Assembly: GCF_018777385.1 (NCBI RefSeq) | Contig: NZ_JAFJYB010000002.1 | Span: 620,001-684,000, forward strand | DNA from: Candidatus Symbiopectobacterium endolongispinus | GTDB lineage: Bacteria; Pseudomonadota; Gammaproteobacteria; Enterobacterales; Enterobacteriaceae | Length of the DNA: 64,000 nt | Direction: 5' to 3' | Shown here: positions 1 to 9,986 of the stretch, one piece after another | Layout: every line of letters begins with the position of its first letter | Position numbering within the stretch: position 1 is the stretch's first letter | Position numbers and translations under genes: made by a program | Notes under the pieces: model-generated | Databases searched by the model: none | What the model saw: only the letters and a program-made list of their open reading frames with translations | What the model was told of the DNA's origin: nothing

Positions 1-496
1 CCCGTTGGCGTTCACCGCCCGACAGTTGATGAGGAAAGTCTTTCAGGCGCGTCTGTGCCTGTCGTATGCCAACGCGATCCAAACAGGTAAGCACTTCACT
101 GCGCGCAACGTCTCGTGTCATTGCACGGTGCAACGTCAACACTTCCATCAATTGCTTTTCAATGCTGTGCAGCTGGTTCAGTGACACCATCGGTTCTTGG
201 AAGATCATGGCGATACGGTTGCCGCGCAGTTCGCGTAACCGTGTTTCTGGCGCATGCAGCAGCGATTCGCCGTCAAACAGGATATCCCCTTGAGGATAGA
301 TAACCGGTGGATAAGGCAGCAGGCGCAGCACCGACAGCGCAGTGACACTCTTGCCCGAGCCGGATTCACCCACCAGCGCCAGCGTTTCACCGCGCTCGAC
401 GTTTAAGGATACTGAATCCACCACTTGATGCACCTGCTCACCCTGGTGAAATGCGATGCTGAGATCCTGAATCTGTAACAGCGGAGTTGGGTTCAT
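1..496 (-). CDS. yejF: YejF, ATPase of the Yej peptide ABC importer (partial, N-terminal part)
   Basis: ATP-binding subunit of the YejABEF importer, which in enterobacteria takes up oligopeptides and microcin C. The ATG at 494-496 opens a frame that runs off the left edge, giving about 165 of the usual ~530 residues (two fused ABC domains). Walker A reads GESGSGKS near residue 40, the Q-loop region reads MIFQEPMVSLN, and an LSGGERQR-type signature lies at the extreme left edge. It is the last gene of the operon yejA-yejB-yejE-yejF and starts one base past the yejE stop, so translation is probably coupled. Nothing looks damaged in the visible part; the second ATPase half is outside the window. 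Confidence 0.9.
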   Translation of the reverse strand, partial: MNPTPLLQIQDLSIAFHQGEQVHQVVDSVSLNVERGETLALVGESGSGKSVTALSVLRLLPYPPVIYPQGDILFDGESLLHAPETRLRELRGNRIAMIFQEPMVSLNQLHSIEKQLMEVLTLHRAMTRDVARSEVLTCLDRVGIRQAQTRLKDFPHQLSGGERQR

Positions 497-497
497 A

Positions 498-1523
498 TCA
501 ATGTGCCTTGCTGGGATCAAAAGCGTCGCGCACCGCTTCGCCAATAAAAATCAGTAACGACAACAGGGTTGCCAACACCAGAAATACGGTAATGCCGAGC
601 CAGGGAGCCTGAAGATTGTTCTTGCCCTCCAGCAGCAGTGCTCCCAGTGACGGCAAGCCGACTGGAAGTCCAAACCCCAGAAAATCGAGCGATGTCAGGG
701 TAGTGATTGAGCTGCACAAAATAAAGGGCAGAAACGTTAACGTCGCGACCATGGCGTTAGGCAGCATACTGCGCATCATGATTACCCGATCGCTTACCCC
801 CATGGCCTGCGCCGCGCGAATGTAGTCGAAATTACGGGTTCGTAGGAATTCGGCGCGTACCACGCTCACCAAGCTCATCCAACCAAACAGGATAGTGATG
901 CCCAGCAGCCACCAGAAATCAGGTTGGATAACACTGGACAGCAAGATAATCAGGAACAGGGTCGGCATACCAGACCAAACTTCGATAAAGCGCTGCCCCC
1001 ACAAATCGAGCCTGCCACCGTAGTAACCCTGCGTTGCGCCGACCACAATGCCAATCAGGCTGGAGAACAAGGTCAGTGAAAGCCCAAATAGCAGGGAAAT
1101 GCGAAAGCCGTACAGCACTTGCGCTACCACATCTTTTCCCTGACTGTCTGTGCCGAGCCAATTCAGTCCGGAAGGCGGGGAGGGGAATGACTGGGTAGTG
1201 GCATAGTTAATGGTATCGTAGCGATAACGGATCGGCGGCCAGATACTCCAGCCATGTTGCGCGATACGCGCCGCCACGTAGGGATCGCGAAAATCCGTGG
1301 TGGTGGCAAACTGGCCGCCGAAGGTGGTTTCAGGGTAATTCACCAGCAACGGCGTATAGAAACTGTTGTCATAGCGCACCAGCAGCGGTTTGTCATTGGC
1401 CAGCAGTTCGGCGAACAGGCTGAGGGTAAACAACACCAGAAAGATCCACAGTGACCAGTAGCCACGGCGATTGGCGCGGAAACGGGCCCAGCGCGCCAAA
1501 TTTATTGGGCTGATTCGGCTCAT
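498..1523 (-). CDS. yejE: YejE, peptide ABC importer permease
   Basis: Inner-membrane permease of the Yej peptide importer, 341 residues, the same length as E. coli YejE. The N-terminus is cytoplasmic and followed by one transmembrane segment (about residues 25-45). A long periplasmic stretch carrying the [11 protein letters not shown] motif typical of DppC/OppC-type permeases comes next. The binding-protein-dependent transport domain fills the C-terminal half, with an EAA-like loop around [15 protein letters not shown]. The start overlaps the yejB stop by four bases (ATGA), the usual sign of coupled translation in this operon. No lesion was seen. Confidence 0.93.
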   Translation of the reverse strand: MSRISPINLARWARFRANRRGYWSLWIFLVLFTLSLFAELLANDKPLLVRYDNSFYTPLLVNYPETTFGGQFATTTDFRDPYVAARIAQHGWSIWPPIRYRYDTINYATTQSFPSPPSGLNWLGTDSQGKDVVAQVLYGFRISLLFGLSLTLFSSLIGIVVGATQGYYGGRLDLWGQRFIEVWSGMPTLFLIILLSSVIQPDFWWLLGITILFGWMSLVSVVRAEFLRTRNFDYIRAAQAMGVSDRVIMMRSMLPNAMVATLTFLPFILCSSITTLTSLDFLGFGLPVGLPSLGALLLEGKNNLQAPWLGITVFLVLATLLSLLIFIGEAVRDAFDPSKAH

Positions 1524-2617
1524 TGGCGTCCCTCAAAATCAATGCGCGGATCGACCAGTGTATAGGTCATATCGCTGACAATATTCACCAGCAGACTAAT
1601 TAACGTGAAGATATAGAGCGTACCAAACATCACCGGGTAGTCGCGTTGCGGTGTGGCATCATAACCCAACAGACCCAGCCCGTTGAGTGAGAACATCACT
1701 TCAATCAGCAGCGAACCGGTGAAAAACATGCCGATAAAGGTCGCCGGAAACCCGGCAATCACCAGCAGCATGGCGTTGCGGAAGATATGGCGGTACAGAA
1801 TGCTGTTTTCGTCCAGCCCTTTGGCTCGTGCGGTGACCACATATTGCTTGCGAATCTCGTCCATAAACGAGTTTTTGGTCAGCATGGTCAGAGTTGCAAA
1901 GCCGCCAATCACCGTTGCCAGTACGGGCAGCGTGATGTGCCACAGGTAATCGGTGATTTTACTGTACCAGGGCAGGGTGTCGAAATTACTCGATACCAGT
2001 CCGCGCAGCGGGAACCAGTCCAGATAGCTGCCGCCGGCAAACAGCACAATCAGCAAGATGGCAAACAAGAACGCCGGGATAGCGTAGCCGACAATAATCA
2101 GGGTACTACTCCAGGTATCAAACGGTGTACCGTTCTTGACCGCCTTTTTGATGCCAAGCGGGATTGAGACCAGATAAATGATCAGCGTGCTCCATAATCC
2201 CAGCGTGATAGAAACCGGCATACTCTGCTTGATAAGCTCCATCACCGAGGAGCCGCGAAACAGGCTATCGCCAAAATCCAATCGGGCATAGTTCCACAGC
2301 AGCGTGAAATAGCGCTCGTGAATCGGCTTATCAAACCCATAACGTTTGGTGATTTCCGCAATCACCTCTGGGTCCAGCCCGCGAGCGCCACGGTAGGCAT
2401 TTTCCACGGTCAGCGTGCCACCGCCGCTGCGCGCCATCGCCCCATCCATGCCGCCACCGGCACCAAACCCGCTGCCCTGACCCATCTCGATGGTGGCAAT
2501 GGCCTGATCAACCGGGCCACCTGGGGCTATCTGCACAATGAAAAAGTTAATGGTAATAATGGCCCACAGCGTGGGGATCACCAGCAAAAGTCGGTGTAGT
2601 AAATAGGTTCCCACCAT
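1520..2617 (-). CDS. yejB: YejB, peptide ABC importer permease
   Basis: Second inner-membrane permease of the Yej system, 365 residues (E. coli about 364). It begins with a transmembrane helix and the [13 protein letters not shown] motif of DppB/OppB-type permeases. A glycine-rich periplasmic insertion specific to YejB follows (about residues 45-70), then a C-terminal permease domain with the EAA-loop region [17 protein letters not shown]. It lies six bases downstream of yejA and overlaps yejE by four bases. It should pair with YejE to form the translocation channel energised by YejF. The frame is intact. Confidence 0.93.
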   Translation of the reverse strand: MVGTYLLHRLLLVIPTLWAIITINFFIVQIAPGGPVDQAIATIEMGQGSGFGAGGGMDGAMARSGGGTLTVENAYRGARGLDPEVIAEITKRYGFDKPIHERYFTLLWNYARLDFGDSLFRGSSVMELIKQSMPVSITLGLWSTLIIYLVSIPLGIKKAVKNGTPFDTWSSTLIIVGYAIPAFLFAILLIVLFAGGSYLDWFPLRGLVSSNFDTLPWYSKITDYLWHITLPVLATVIGGFATLTMLTKNSFMDEIRKQYVVTARAKGLDENSILYRHIFRNAMLLVIAGFPATFIGMFFTGSLLIEVMFSLNGLGLLGYDATPQRDYPVMFGTLYIFTLISLLVNIVSDMTYTLVDPRIDFEGRQ

Positions 2618-2623
2618 GGCTCC

Positions 2624-4435
2624 TTAACGGCGTTCGGGCGGCAATGACTCCGCCCGCTGTGCATCGTACCACCAGCTATCCAACCCTAACGTATAGGCCG
2701 GTCGGGTTGCTGGCATGGCGAATTTATCCCAGTAAGCGTAGCGATCGTGATTGGAATACCACATGGGGATCATAAATTGATTCCAGGTCACCACCCGATC
2801 CAGCGCGCGGCCTAATACCAGCAATTCCGCCTTATTGCCTTGATGCGCATCGATTTGCTCAATAAGTGCATCAATGGCCGGATCGCTCACGCCCGCCGTG
2901 TTATAGGTTGAGTAGAGGTATTTGGTATGCCAGCCAAATTTCAGGTTGCCATCCGGGTAAATTCTTGCCGGGTAAAGGCGGGCGAGCATATCAAAATCCC
3001 GGGCACGCAGACGATTGGTGAACTGCCCGCTGTCAATCAGGCGCAGCTTCATGTCGATGCCCAAACGTTTGAGATTTTGCTGGAACGACAGTACGTACTG
3101 CACGTTGGCAGCGCTGGGGAGCAATAATTCGAAGGTAAACGGTTGTCCGGTTTTGCGGTTGACCAACTTCTGGTTTTTCAATTCCCAGCCCGCGTCCTCA
3201 AGCAACTGTAAGGCTTGTTGCCAATGGGCGCGATCGTAGCCGCTGCCATCACTCTCTGGTGGTTGAAAGCTGGGGCCAAAGACTTCAGGCGGTATTTTGT
3301 CCCTGAGCGGCTCCAGCCATTTTAATTCCTCTGGGCTGGGAGTAGTACCTTGCGCGGCATATTCTGTGTTTTGGAACAGGCTGTTAACGCGTTGATAGGC
3401 GTTGTAATAGAACGCCTTGTTCATCCAGTTAAAATCAAAATTAAGCCCAATGGCTTGTCGGATGCGGCGATCCTGAAACAGCGGACGCTCAATATTGAAC
3501 ACCAGCCAGCGGGTATCCAGCGCCGCTTGATTCGTCCGATCGCGCTTGACGATATAACCCCGAGCGAAGTTACCGCCCTGATACTGCGTTGCCCAGTGCT
3601 TGGGTGATCCTTCGACACGCAGATCGAAAGCGCCCGCTTTGAACGCTTCCAGCGCGACACTGTCATCCAGATAGTAGTCGTAACGGATTTGGTCGAAATT
3701 ATTCAAACCGCGATTCACCGGCAGATCAGCTCCCCAATAGTCTTGTACCCGTTTGTAGGTCACATATTGGCCGGTGCGGTAGGAGGTGATGCGGTAGGGG
3801 CCACTGGCCGGTGGGGGATAGGGCAACGGATCGGCAAGACTGTGATTTTTCCAGAAACTTTCAGGCATAACGGGCAATGTCAGCAGTCCCAGCAGCCGTT
3901 CTTTATCCGGCTCAGGCATTTCCAGCCGCACGGTGCGCGGCGCGATAGCGGTCACCGTGACGCCTTTGTACACCACGCGGAACTGTGGAACCCCTTGCGT
4001 CATAAACATATTGAAGGTGAAGGCCATATCAGAGGCTAAAATCGGTGAGCCGTCGTGAAACGTGGCTTTGGGGTTCAGTTCCACTTCCATCCAACGAAAA
4101 TCGTCAGCATGGCGTGCATGCAGTGCAATCAGCGGGTAAAAGCTACCCGGCTCATCATCAGATGAAGTAAACAGCGTATCGTACAGGCGTTCGGTACGCT
4201 CAGTCGCCACGCCGCGTAACGCAAAACGGTTGAAGTTATCATACGTTCCCAGAGCGCTGAGCGTGATGCTCCCCCCTTTGGGCGCGTCAGGATTGACGTA
4301 ACCAAAATGCGTGAATCCCTCGGGATATTTAGGCTCTCCCAACAAGGCGAATGAGGTGTTCTGTTGGATGGTGTCGGCAAGGGCTCCCCAACAAAGAGAA
4401 CCGAGCAAAGCCAGGGTGGCCACACGTTTTAGCAT
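2624..4435 (-). CDS. yejA: YejA, periplasmic peptide-binding protein
   Basis: Solute-binding protein of the Yej importer, SBP family 5, about 603 residues. The ATG at 4433-4435 was chosen because it starts a clean signal peptide (MLKRVATLALLGSLCWGALA) and has an AGGAG about 12 bases upstream; an in-frame ATG 14 codons earlier would put charged residues before it. The mature part has family-5 features such as GGSITLSALGTYDNFNRF and the lobe-hinge region YDYYLDDSVALEAFKAG. It is the first gene of the operon, so the promoter should lie between 4436 and about 4680. Intact. Confidence 0.93.
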   Translation of the reverse strand: MLKRVATLALLGSLCWGALADTIQQNTSFALLGEPKYPEGFTHFGYVNPDAPKGGSITLSALGTYDNFNRFALRGVATERTERLYDTLFTSSDDEPGSFYPLIALHARHADDFRWMEVELNPKATFHDGSPILASDMAFTFNMFMTQGVPQFRVVYKGVTVTAIAPRTVRLEMPEPDKERLLGLLTLPVMPESFWKNHSLADPLPYPPPASGPYRITSYRTGQYVTYKRVQDYWGADLPVNRGLNNFDQIRYDYYLDDSVALEAFKAGAFDLRVEGSPKHWATQYQGGNFARGYIVKRDRTNQAALDTRWLVFNIERPLFQDRRIRQAIGLNFDFNWMNKAFYYNAYQRVNSLFQNTEYAAQGTTPSPEELKWLEPLRDKIPPEVFGPSFQPPESDGSGYDRAHWQQALQLLEDAGWELKNQKLVNRKTGQPFTFELLLPSAANVQYVLSFQQNLKRLGIDMKLRLIDSGQFTNRLRARDFDMLARLYPARIYPDGNLKFGWHTKYLYSTYNTAGVSDPAIDALIEQIDAHQGNKAELLVLGRALDRVVTWNQFMIPMWYSNHDRYAYWDKFAMPATRPAYTLGLDSWWYDAQRAESLPPERR

Positions 4436-4680
4436 TGCGCTGTGTTTCTCCTGCAAAGCCGTGCAATGATCTGGCATCAGACCAAAGTTGCGGTGATTTT
4501 CATTTGGATCACTTGAATATAGGTCAAACCGATGTTGCCGCCTATGGGTAATAGGTCAGCGCGTCCCTTTTTACCATGAAAATTACGCGTAACCTACTTT
4601 ATATTAGAGAGTTGAACAGCTTTTCATCAAGCGTTACGTTCAGCCTGGAGCGCGGCGGTTGGTGTATGCCTCATCATGAT

Positions 4681-4706
4681 AAAAAAACGCCGCTGATTAA
4701 GCGGCG
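4681..4706 (-). terminator. Rho-independent terminator downstream of mepS
   Basis: A perfect CGCCGC/GCGGCG stem with a seven-base loop is followed, reading leftward, by seven T (the A-run 4681-4687 on the + strand). It lies about 55 bases past the mepS stop and separates mepS from yejA. Confidence 0.75.
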
Positions 4707-4762
4707 CTCTGTTTTCGTTTCGTTTTGCGCATCAAGAGAAATGTGACTAACTGGTCATACCG

Positions 4763-5326
4763 TTAACTGGTGGCACCTTTGCTGAAAATGCGGAACGTTT
4801 GTTCCAGTAGGCATCGTCCATGCTGGAAATCATCAACACCCGCACGGGTGGAGGCATGAACAAACTGGTTATTACCAATGTAGATGCCAACGTGACGACC
4901 GGTGGAACCAGCCCGGAACAGCACCAAATCGCCGGGGCGAAGTTTGCCGCGCTGAACCTGAATGCCCGATTCCTGCTGTTCATAAGTCGAACGTGAGAGT
5001 TCCATGCCAAATTGTTCACGGAAGGTACGTTGAACAAAGGCAGAACAATCAATACCTTTGCGGCTGTCACCGCCTAAACGATAACGTACACCTTTCAAAC
5101 TGGCATATTGATCCATCAGTTTGGATTTGATGTCCAGGTTACGCACCATGGCTTCAAATTCGTCCTGAGAGGCCTGCAATAAAAGACTGTCTTTATCATT
5201 TATTGCAGAACGATCAGTTTGTGCTTGATGAGATCCTGTGTTTGTACAGGCAGATAGCGCAAGTGCCATCGCCAACGCGGAAATTGCCCGCCAGATATAT
5301 CTCAGGCTCGGTTGAGATTTGACCAT
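4763..5326 (-). CDS. mepS: MepS (Spr), murein DD-endopeptidase lipoprotein, C-terminus frame-shifted
   Basis: NlpC/P60-family endopeptidase that cuts peptide cross-links so peptidoglycan can expand; an outer-membrane lipoprotein. The signal sequence ends in a lipobox (ALSACTN). The catalytic Cys sits in [12 protein letters not shown] and the histidines in GRHVGIYIG and QFVHAS, so the triad is complete. After VHASTRAGV the frame departs from the family: one extra T around 4834-4838 replaces the expected C-terminal helix with an unrelated tail. The conserved [13 protein letters not shown] continues in the neighbouring frame toward 4747. Total length is still about normal (187 residues). Activity may survive because only the last ~25 residues change. 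Confidence 0.85.
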   Translation of the reverse strand: MVKSQPSLRYIWRAISALAMALALSACTNTGSHQAQTDRSAINDKDSLLLQASQDEFEAMVRNLDIKSKLMDQYASLKGVRYRLGGDSRKGIDCSAFVQRTFREQFGMELSRSTYEQQESGIQVQRGKLRPGDLVLFRAGSTGRHVGIYIGNNQFVHASTRAGVDDFQHGRCLLEQTFRIFSKGATS

Positions 5327-5747
5327 TATCGTTATGTTCCCTTGATTTCCTTAACGACCACCATCGTCATGTATGCAACTACGCCATATATAAACGCCGA
5401 AACGAAACTAGGGTCAGACTAAAACAGAGTTTTACCTGGACCAACCACTTGAGGATGAAAATGTGTGGAATAGCACATAATTTCTTCCATTCCAAGAATA
5501 ACCGCGTTCGGTAAAACTCAAACTTTACCGAGACTACCATAACGCGCCGGCGATTGCGAGCCTTTTTATGGAAATTCTTTATAAGAATTAATGATGTAAT
5601 AAATCGTAAATTTGCGGATGGGAGTTATCCTAAAAAAACGCGGTAACCATAACGCAAACAGATGACATCCAGTGACAGCCCGGCATCCAGGCGCTTGAGG
5701 CCAGAATGCCGGTGTAGTTGGGGGACGGTGCGTTAAAGAGGGGGCTT
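5327..5747. other. Intergenic region upstream of mepS
   Basis: 421 bases between the mepS start and the lpxT stop. No convincing coding frame or RNA gene was seen. It must hold the mepS promoter and possibly the 3' end of the lpxT transcript. An AT-rich stretch near 5560-5620 is promoter-like, but no box was assigned. Confidence 0.4.
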
Positions 5748-6449
5748 TTAGCGACGGTAACGTGCTGGTAATGAACGATGCAAAAAATTAATCATTGCAT
5801 CGCTGGCCGGCGAGATCAGCCACCAGCTTAGTGCCACCAAAACCACAGACAGGGAACCCACCGCGATGTCTGTAAACCAGTGGGCACCGATCATGACACG
5901 CGGTGCGGTAAAAACAACCACGATGACCAATGAGATCAAAAATGAACGGCGCGGAAAATAGCGCAGCATAAAAGCGGAGTAAATCATCAGCATCATGCCA
6001 TGGTCGCCAGGGAAGCTGTCGCGGGAGGCATCTTTAGTCGGCCAGCCGGTCAGTTCGCCAACCCAATTGATATCACTAAAGTAATAGGTTGGGCTGGCGT
6101 GCTGTACTGGCAGCAAGTGGCCCAACTGATTCAGCACCACGGCGGTAATCAGCATGACCACGCCTATGATCAGTAAACGCTGGCGTTCAGTGCTATCCCC
6201 GCGCTGGTAATGGTAAAAATAAAGTAACCCCATCGCCAGCAGCGCACAGGCATCGAAAGCGCGGTTGTTGGTGATAGCGACCGTATACAGCAGCAACGGA
6301 CTGGTTGCCAGTTGCTGGTTAAAGTAGAAGAAGATGGCGCTGTCGAGGGTAAACCAGAATCCGTGATTAGCGGGAAGATACCAGGAAAAGAACAGCGCCA
6401 CACCTGCTGCGTTGAGCAGTGGAATGGCGAAAAACTGACGTTGTGACAT
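5748..6449 (-). CDS. lpxT: LpxT (YeiU), lipid A 1-diphosphate synthase
   Basis: PAP2-family inner-membrane enzyme that transfers a phosphate from undecaprenyl pyrophosphate to the lipid A 1-position at the periplasmic face; 233 residues, as in E. coli. Hydrophobic segments are spread over the whole length. The phosphatase signature is present: KDASRDSFPGDHG (about residues 138-150) and RVMIGAHWFTDI (about residues 185-196), giving the conserved Arg, the SxxxH-type Ser-His and the second His. It lies between mepS and yeiR as in E. coli. Intact. Confidence 0.9.
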   Translation of the reverse strand: MSQRQFFAIPLLNAAGVALFFSWYLPANHGFWFTLDSAIFFYFNQQLATSPLLLYTVAITNNRAFDACALLAMGLLYFYHYQRGDSTERQRLLIIGVVMLITAVVLNQLGHLLPVQHASPTYYFSDINWVGELTGWPTKDASRDSFPGDHGMMLMIYSAFMLRYFPRRSFLISLVIVVVFTAPRVMIGAHWFTDIAVGSLSVVLVALSWWLISPASDAMINFLHRSLPARYRR

Positions 6450-6487
6450 GCAACAAGCTCAAAATATTAAGAAAGAACATTTCTATT

Positions 6488-7475
6488 CTATTCCTGAAAA
6501 CTTAAACGATAGTTCAACAGCTGGCTTTGGAACTGATTCCACGGTGCCGATGCGGTGTGAATTAACTCAATCCGGCTGTCTAGCGGGAGAAGCTGTTTGG
6601 TTTCAATATGCAGGTCCAATCCCTGCCGATTGATAATCAATGTACCTTCGGGAATGCGCATCACTCCTTTAATGCGGTCGACCGGCGTCAACCGAACCCA
6701 ATCCAACAGTGCGGCCGTGGAAAACTGCGTTTCTGGGGAGAAAATCCAGCCACAGGCAAAGTAACCTTGCCCTTCATTGAGTGCACGGCGCCAGGCTTCG
6801 CCGCCTGGCAGGCGCAATGCGGCCAATCCACGTTCTGAAGCATGGGAATGATGGTGCGCACCATCAGGAAGTTCGCGCGTATTGCGGCGTGGCTCATCAA
6901 GCAGTGACACATCGATTTCACCCTGTGCGGCGCTCACGATAGAGCAATCGCTTGCTTCGGCCTGCTGCCAACGCTGTAGCGCGGCGATGTCGTCTGTGCT
7001 GTAGGTATCTTGCTTGTTGGCAACGATAATGTCTGCCGCGGCTAACTGATCGCGAAAGTTTTCGTTTTCACTATAACGTGCGTCCTGTAACTGCCGCGCA
7101 TCTAACAGGCAAAGTGATGCCTGCAAACTGATCCAGGGTTGATAACTTTCAGTGGTGAGCAACGAAAGAATCTGCTTTGGATGTCCTAAGCCGGTCGGTT
7201 CGATCAGTAAGCGGTGCGGTTTCTTTTGTTGCAGCAGCATATTCAGGCCAATCTGCATCGGCAGACCGTTCACGCAGCACATGCAACCGCCGGGGATCTC
7301 TTTCAATACAGCGCCGCTGTCAGACAACAACGCACCGTCGATGCCAATTTCACCAAATTCATTGACCAGTACCGCCCACACTTCATCTTCGGGTTTTTGT
7401 GTCAGCAGGTGGCGAATGGTGGTGGTTTTTGCCGCTGCCAAGAAAGCCAGTGATCAGGTTTACTTTGGTCAACAC
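6488..7475 (-). pseudogene. yeiR: yeiR, zinc-binding COG0523 GTPase, disrupted in the P-loop
   Basis: COG0523/CobW-like G3E GTPase, in E. coli a zinc-binding GTPase. The true start is probably GTG at 7473-7475 (VLTKVNLITGFLGSGK). The codons after that Lys are thrown out of frame by a fifth A (coding strand; T5 at 7426-7430), so Walker A reads GSGKNHHH instead of GSGKTTT. The rest of the gene is open: the CxCC metal motif EIPGGCMCCVNG is intact and the C-terminal domain matches E. coli YeiR to the end. An internal start would give a protein without the nucleotide-binding loop. Two possibilities remain: a real single-base insertion, or a read error in the run. Confidence 0.8.
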
Positions 7476-7547
7476 ATCAGACTCCGGAAATACGATTAAA
7501 CGGGGGAGGCGAGAGGCGCTCCAGTCAATGACCGGCGCGCGAGAGAC

Positions 7548-8120
7548 TTAGTCGGCGCGGCCCATATAGCGACGCTCGGCGATATGAATACGAATGTTTT
7601 CACCTGCGCTCAGGTATTCTGGCACCTGAACCACCAGACCGGTGCTCATGGTCGCCGGTTTGTTGCGGGCGCTGGCTGAAGCCCCTTTGATGCCTGGTGC
7701 GGTCTCTACAATTTCCAAATCTACCGTTTGCGGCAGTTCCAGCGCCAGGATTTGTCCATCCCAGGTCAGCACCTGAATGCCAGGCATCCCGCCTTCCGGT
7801 ATAAACAGCAGTTCATCTTCAATTTGCTCTTTTTTGAAGATATACGGCGTGTAATCTTCATCATCCATAAAGACGTACTCATCACCGTCCACATAGGAGA
7901 AAGTGACAAAACGGCGTGTCAGGGTGATGGTATCGAGAATGTCGTCACCCTTGAAACGTTCCTCAACCTTCAGGCCGGTACGTACATCGGAGAAGCACAT
8001 TTTGTACAACGTGCTGGCACCGCGAGCGCTGGGACCTTGGATGTCGACATCCTTTACCAACAGCAGCTTGCCACCGTAATTGATCACCATGCCACGTTTG
8101 ATTTCGTTCGCTCTTGCCAT
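7548..8120 (-). CDS. yeiP: YeiP, elongation factor P-like protein
   Basis: EF-P paralogue, 190 residues, the same length as E. coli YeiP and near-identical along its length. It has the KOW-like N-terminal domain ([20 protein letters not shown]), the central OB domain and the C-terminal OB domain ending in ERRYMGRAD. In bacterial EF-P a modified Lys sits at the loop tip; here the loop reads [15 protein letters not shown], the YeiP-type version without that Lys. It acts on translating ribosomes. It is a monocistronic-looking unit between yeiR and an aromatic amino acid carrier. Intact. Confidence 0.93.
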   Translation of the reverse strand: MARANEIKRGMVINYGGKLLLVKDVDIQGPSARGASTLYKMCFSDVRTGLKVEERFKGDDILDTITLTRRFVTFSYVDGDEYVFMDDEDYTPYIFKKEQIEDELLFIPEGGMPGIQVLTWDGQILALELPQTVDLEIVETAPGIKGASASARNKPATMSTGLVVQVPEYLSAGENIRIHIAERRYMGRAD

Positions 8121-8250
8121 GAAAAAACCCTGTTATAAAGAAAAAGACATTTTGTGGCGACACGTTACTCGCGCCGCTGAATTCAGGCAAGCGGCATTTT
8201 ATCATCCGCTCGCGCATTCATCGCTGTCGTTCTATTTTATAGCAGGTCGG

Positions 8251-9501
8251 TCAGGCGTACACCGGCAGAGCGCCCAATAGTGTAAGCAGGTGCGCCACGA
8301 TGTTAATGGCGCCAAACGCCAGAACGATAACCACCAGACACATTCCACCTGGTGCACGATAGGTCGTGCTATCAGGAGCAAAGCGCTTGCGGGCGGCGAC
8401 CACCATACAGGCGGGAATAATCACTGCCCACAGCGTCGCCGCCAGCCCGGCGAAACCGATGGCATGCAGAAAACCATCCGGATACAGCAAGGCGGCAAGT
8501 GTTGGCGGAATAAAGGTAATGCTGGCTGCCTGTGTTCGGCCTCGTGGTGTATCTGCCAGTGAAAAAGAGTCTTGAATATAATCAAACAGTCCCAGGGATA
8601 CGCCGAGGAACGAACTGGCCAGTGCCATATAAGAAAAGGCGTTCAACAAGGGGATTAGATAGGCACTTTGCGCAGCGTTGCCCATGTGCTGAAATAAATT
8701 ACCGATGTTGCCGCCCTCGGCGACCACGGCTTTAAATTCTTCACGTGGAATGTTGCCTTGAATTACATACTGCCACAGTAAATAGATTGCCAGTGAAAGT
8801 AAGGTGCCGTAGAACAGGCTGCGCGCCACTGTGCGCCCGTCTTTGTGATAGTACTTCACCAAACCGGGCACATTGCCATGGTAGCCAAAAGAGGCCAACA
8901 GGTAGGGTAACGCTGCCAGTGCATAGGGAAAGTATGGCGCATCCGCGGGCGCGCTCATCAACAGACAATGGTGGTTGACCTGAGTGAGCAGGTCGCTCAC
9001 TGACAGCACAAAAGTAATCACCATACCGCCAATCAGAAGAGTGCTTAGCCGATCCACGGCGCGCGTGGAGAGCCAGACAATAAAGGCAACCAGTAGAGAA
9101 AATATTAACCCTGATGTAGCGTGCCCTATGGGAAAAACATCTGCCAGCGTGTGCGTGATGATTGAACCACCCGCTGAGATATAGGCATAGGTTAAAATAT
9201 AAAGTACAAAGGCCACGGACAGACCGTTCAGGGTATTCCAGTGTTTCCCGAGCAGATCTTTCACCATGATATGGAAGCTGGCACCGGCGGGGTAGTGCAG
9301 GTTGGTTTCCAGGATCATCAGTCCGGAGGCAAACATGCAAAACCAAGTGGCAACCAGCAACAGCACCGAGCCACTAAACCAGACACCGGCGGTAACAATC
9401 GGAATAGAGAACATGCCTGCACCTACGGCAGTGCCAGCAATGATCATGGCTCCGCCAAAGGCAGAGCGCGAACGAGAAAGCGGGAAAACGTCGGCTGACA
9501 T
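8251..9501 (-). CDS. mtr: Mtr-like tryptophan/aromatic amino acid permease
   Basis: Hydroxy/aromatic amino acid permease (HAAAP) family, 416 residues and about eleven hydrophobic segments. Near the N-terminus GGAMIIAGTAVGAGMFSIPIV is the family's substrate-binding first helix. The stretches LNGLSVAFVLYILTYAYIS and LASFGYHGNVPGLVKYY are almost those of E. coli Mtr, and closer to Mtr than to TnaB or TyrP as far as I recall these sequences. It would import tryptophan with protons across the inner membrane. The position beside yeiP differs from E. coli, where mtr is elsewhere, so orthology is likely but not certain. Intact. Confidence 0.75.
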   Translation of the reverse strand: MSADVFPLSRSRSAFGGAMIIAGTAVGAGMFSIPIVTAGVWFSGSVLLLVATWFCMFASGLMILETNLHYPAGASFHIMVKDLLGKHWNTLNGLSVAFVLYILTYAYISAGGSIITHTLADVFPIGHATSGLIFSLLVAFIVWLSTRAVDRLSTLLIGGMVITFVLSVSDLLTQVNHHCLLMSAPADAPYFPYALAALPYLLASFGYHGNVPGLVKYYHKDGRTVARSLFYGTLLSLAIYLLWQYVIQGNIPREEFKAVVAEGGNIGNLFQHMGNAAQSAYLIPLLNAFSYMALASSFLGVSLGLFDYIQDSFSLADTPRGRTQAASITFIPPTLAALLYPDGFLHAIGFAGLAATLWAVIIPACMVVAARKRFAPDSTTYRAPGGMCLVVIVLAFGAINIVAHLLTLLGALPVYA

Positions 9502-9712
9502 TGCAGCTCCAAGGTAAAGTCATTGTACTAGTTTAATGATGCGAAAAACTTATGGTTAAGTAAATCGTAGATCTGCCAGTAAAACGTGAAATAGCCAACG
9601 CTTATGACGATAAAGGCGGGGGAAATGGTGAATTTCTCTGCATTGCGCTGGTGTTATCGGGCAAATTTGCTAGGCTGGAGCAGCCATTAAACCCGCCTTG
9701 AGAGTAAACAGG

Positions 9713-9967
9713 ATGGAATGTCGTTCAGGCTGTGGGGCCTGCTGTATTGTCCCGTCAATCTCCAGTCCGTTGCCGGGAATGCCGGAGGGGAAACCCGCCA
9801 ACGTACGCTGCCTGCACCTTGATGCCGCGATGCGCTGTGGCTTGTTTGGCTCGCCGTTGCGAACTGCGGTGTGCGCGACGCTGCAACCGCAGGCGGAGAT
9901 GTGTATGACAACGCGTGATGATGCGCTGACTTATCTTTTACTGCTTGAGGCAGAAACGGCTCCCTGA
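9713..9967 (+). CDS. yeiW: YeiW, small cysteine-rich YkgJ-type protein
   Basis: 84-residue protein of the UPF0153 / YkgJ-like zinc-or-iron cluster family; function unknown. The ATG at 9713 is preferred over an upstream TTG because family members begin directly with the cysteine motif. The cysteines are CRSGCGACC at the start, then VRCLHL, MRCGLFG, AVCATL and EMCMTT, spaced as in the family. The Pro-rich [15 protein letters not shown] segment is the diagnostic core. It is convergent with setB, with only about 20 bases between the stops. Intact. Confidence 0.75.
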   Translation: MECRSGCGACCIVPSISSPLPGMPEGKPANVRCLHLDAAMRCGLFGSPLRTAVCATLQPQAEMCMTTRDDALTYLLLLEAETAP

Positions 9968-9986
9968 TAGGGGCCGTGTCGTTTGT

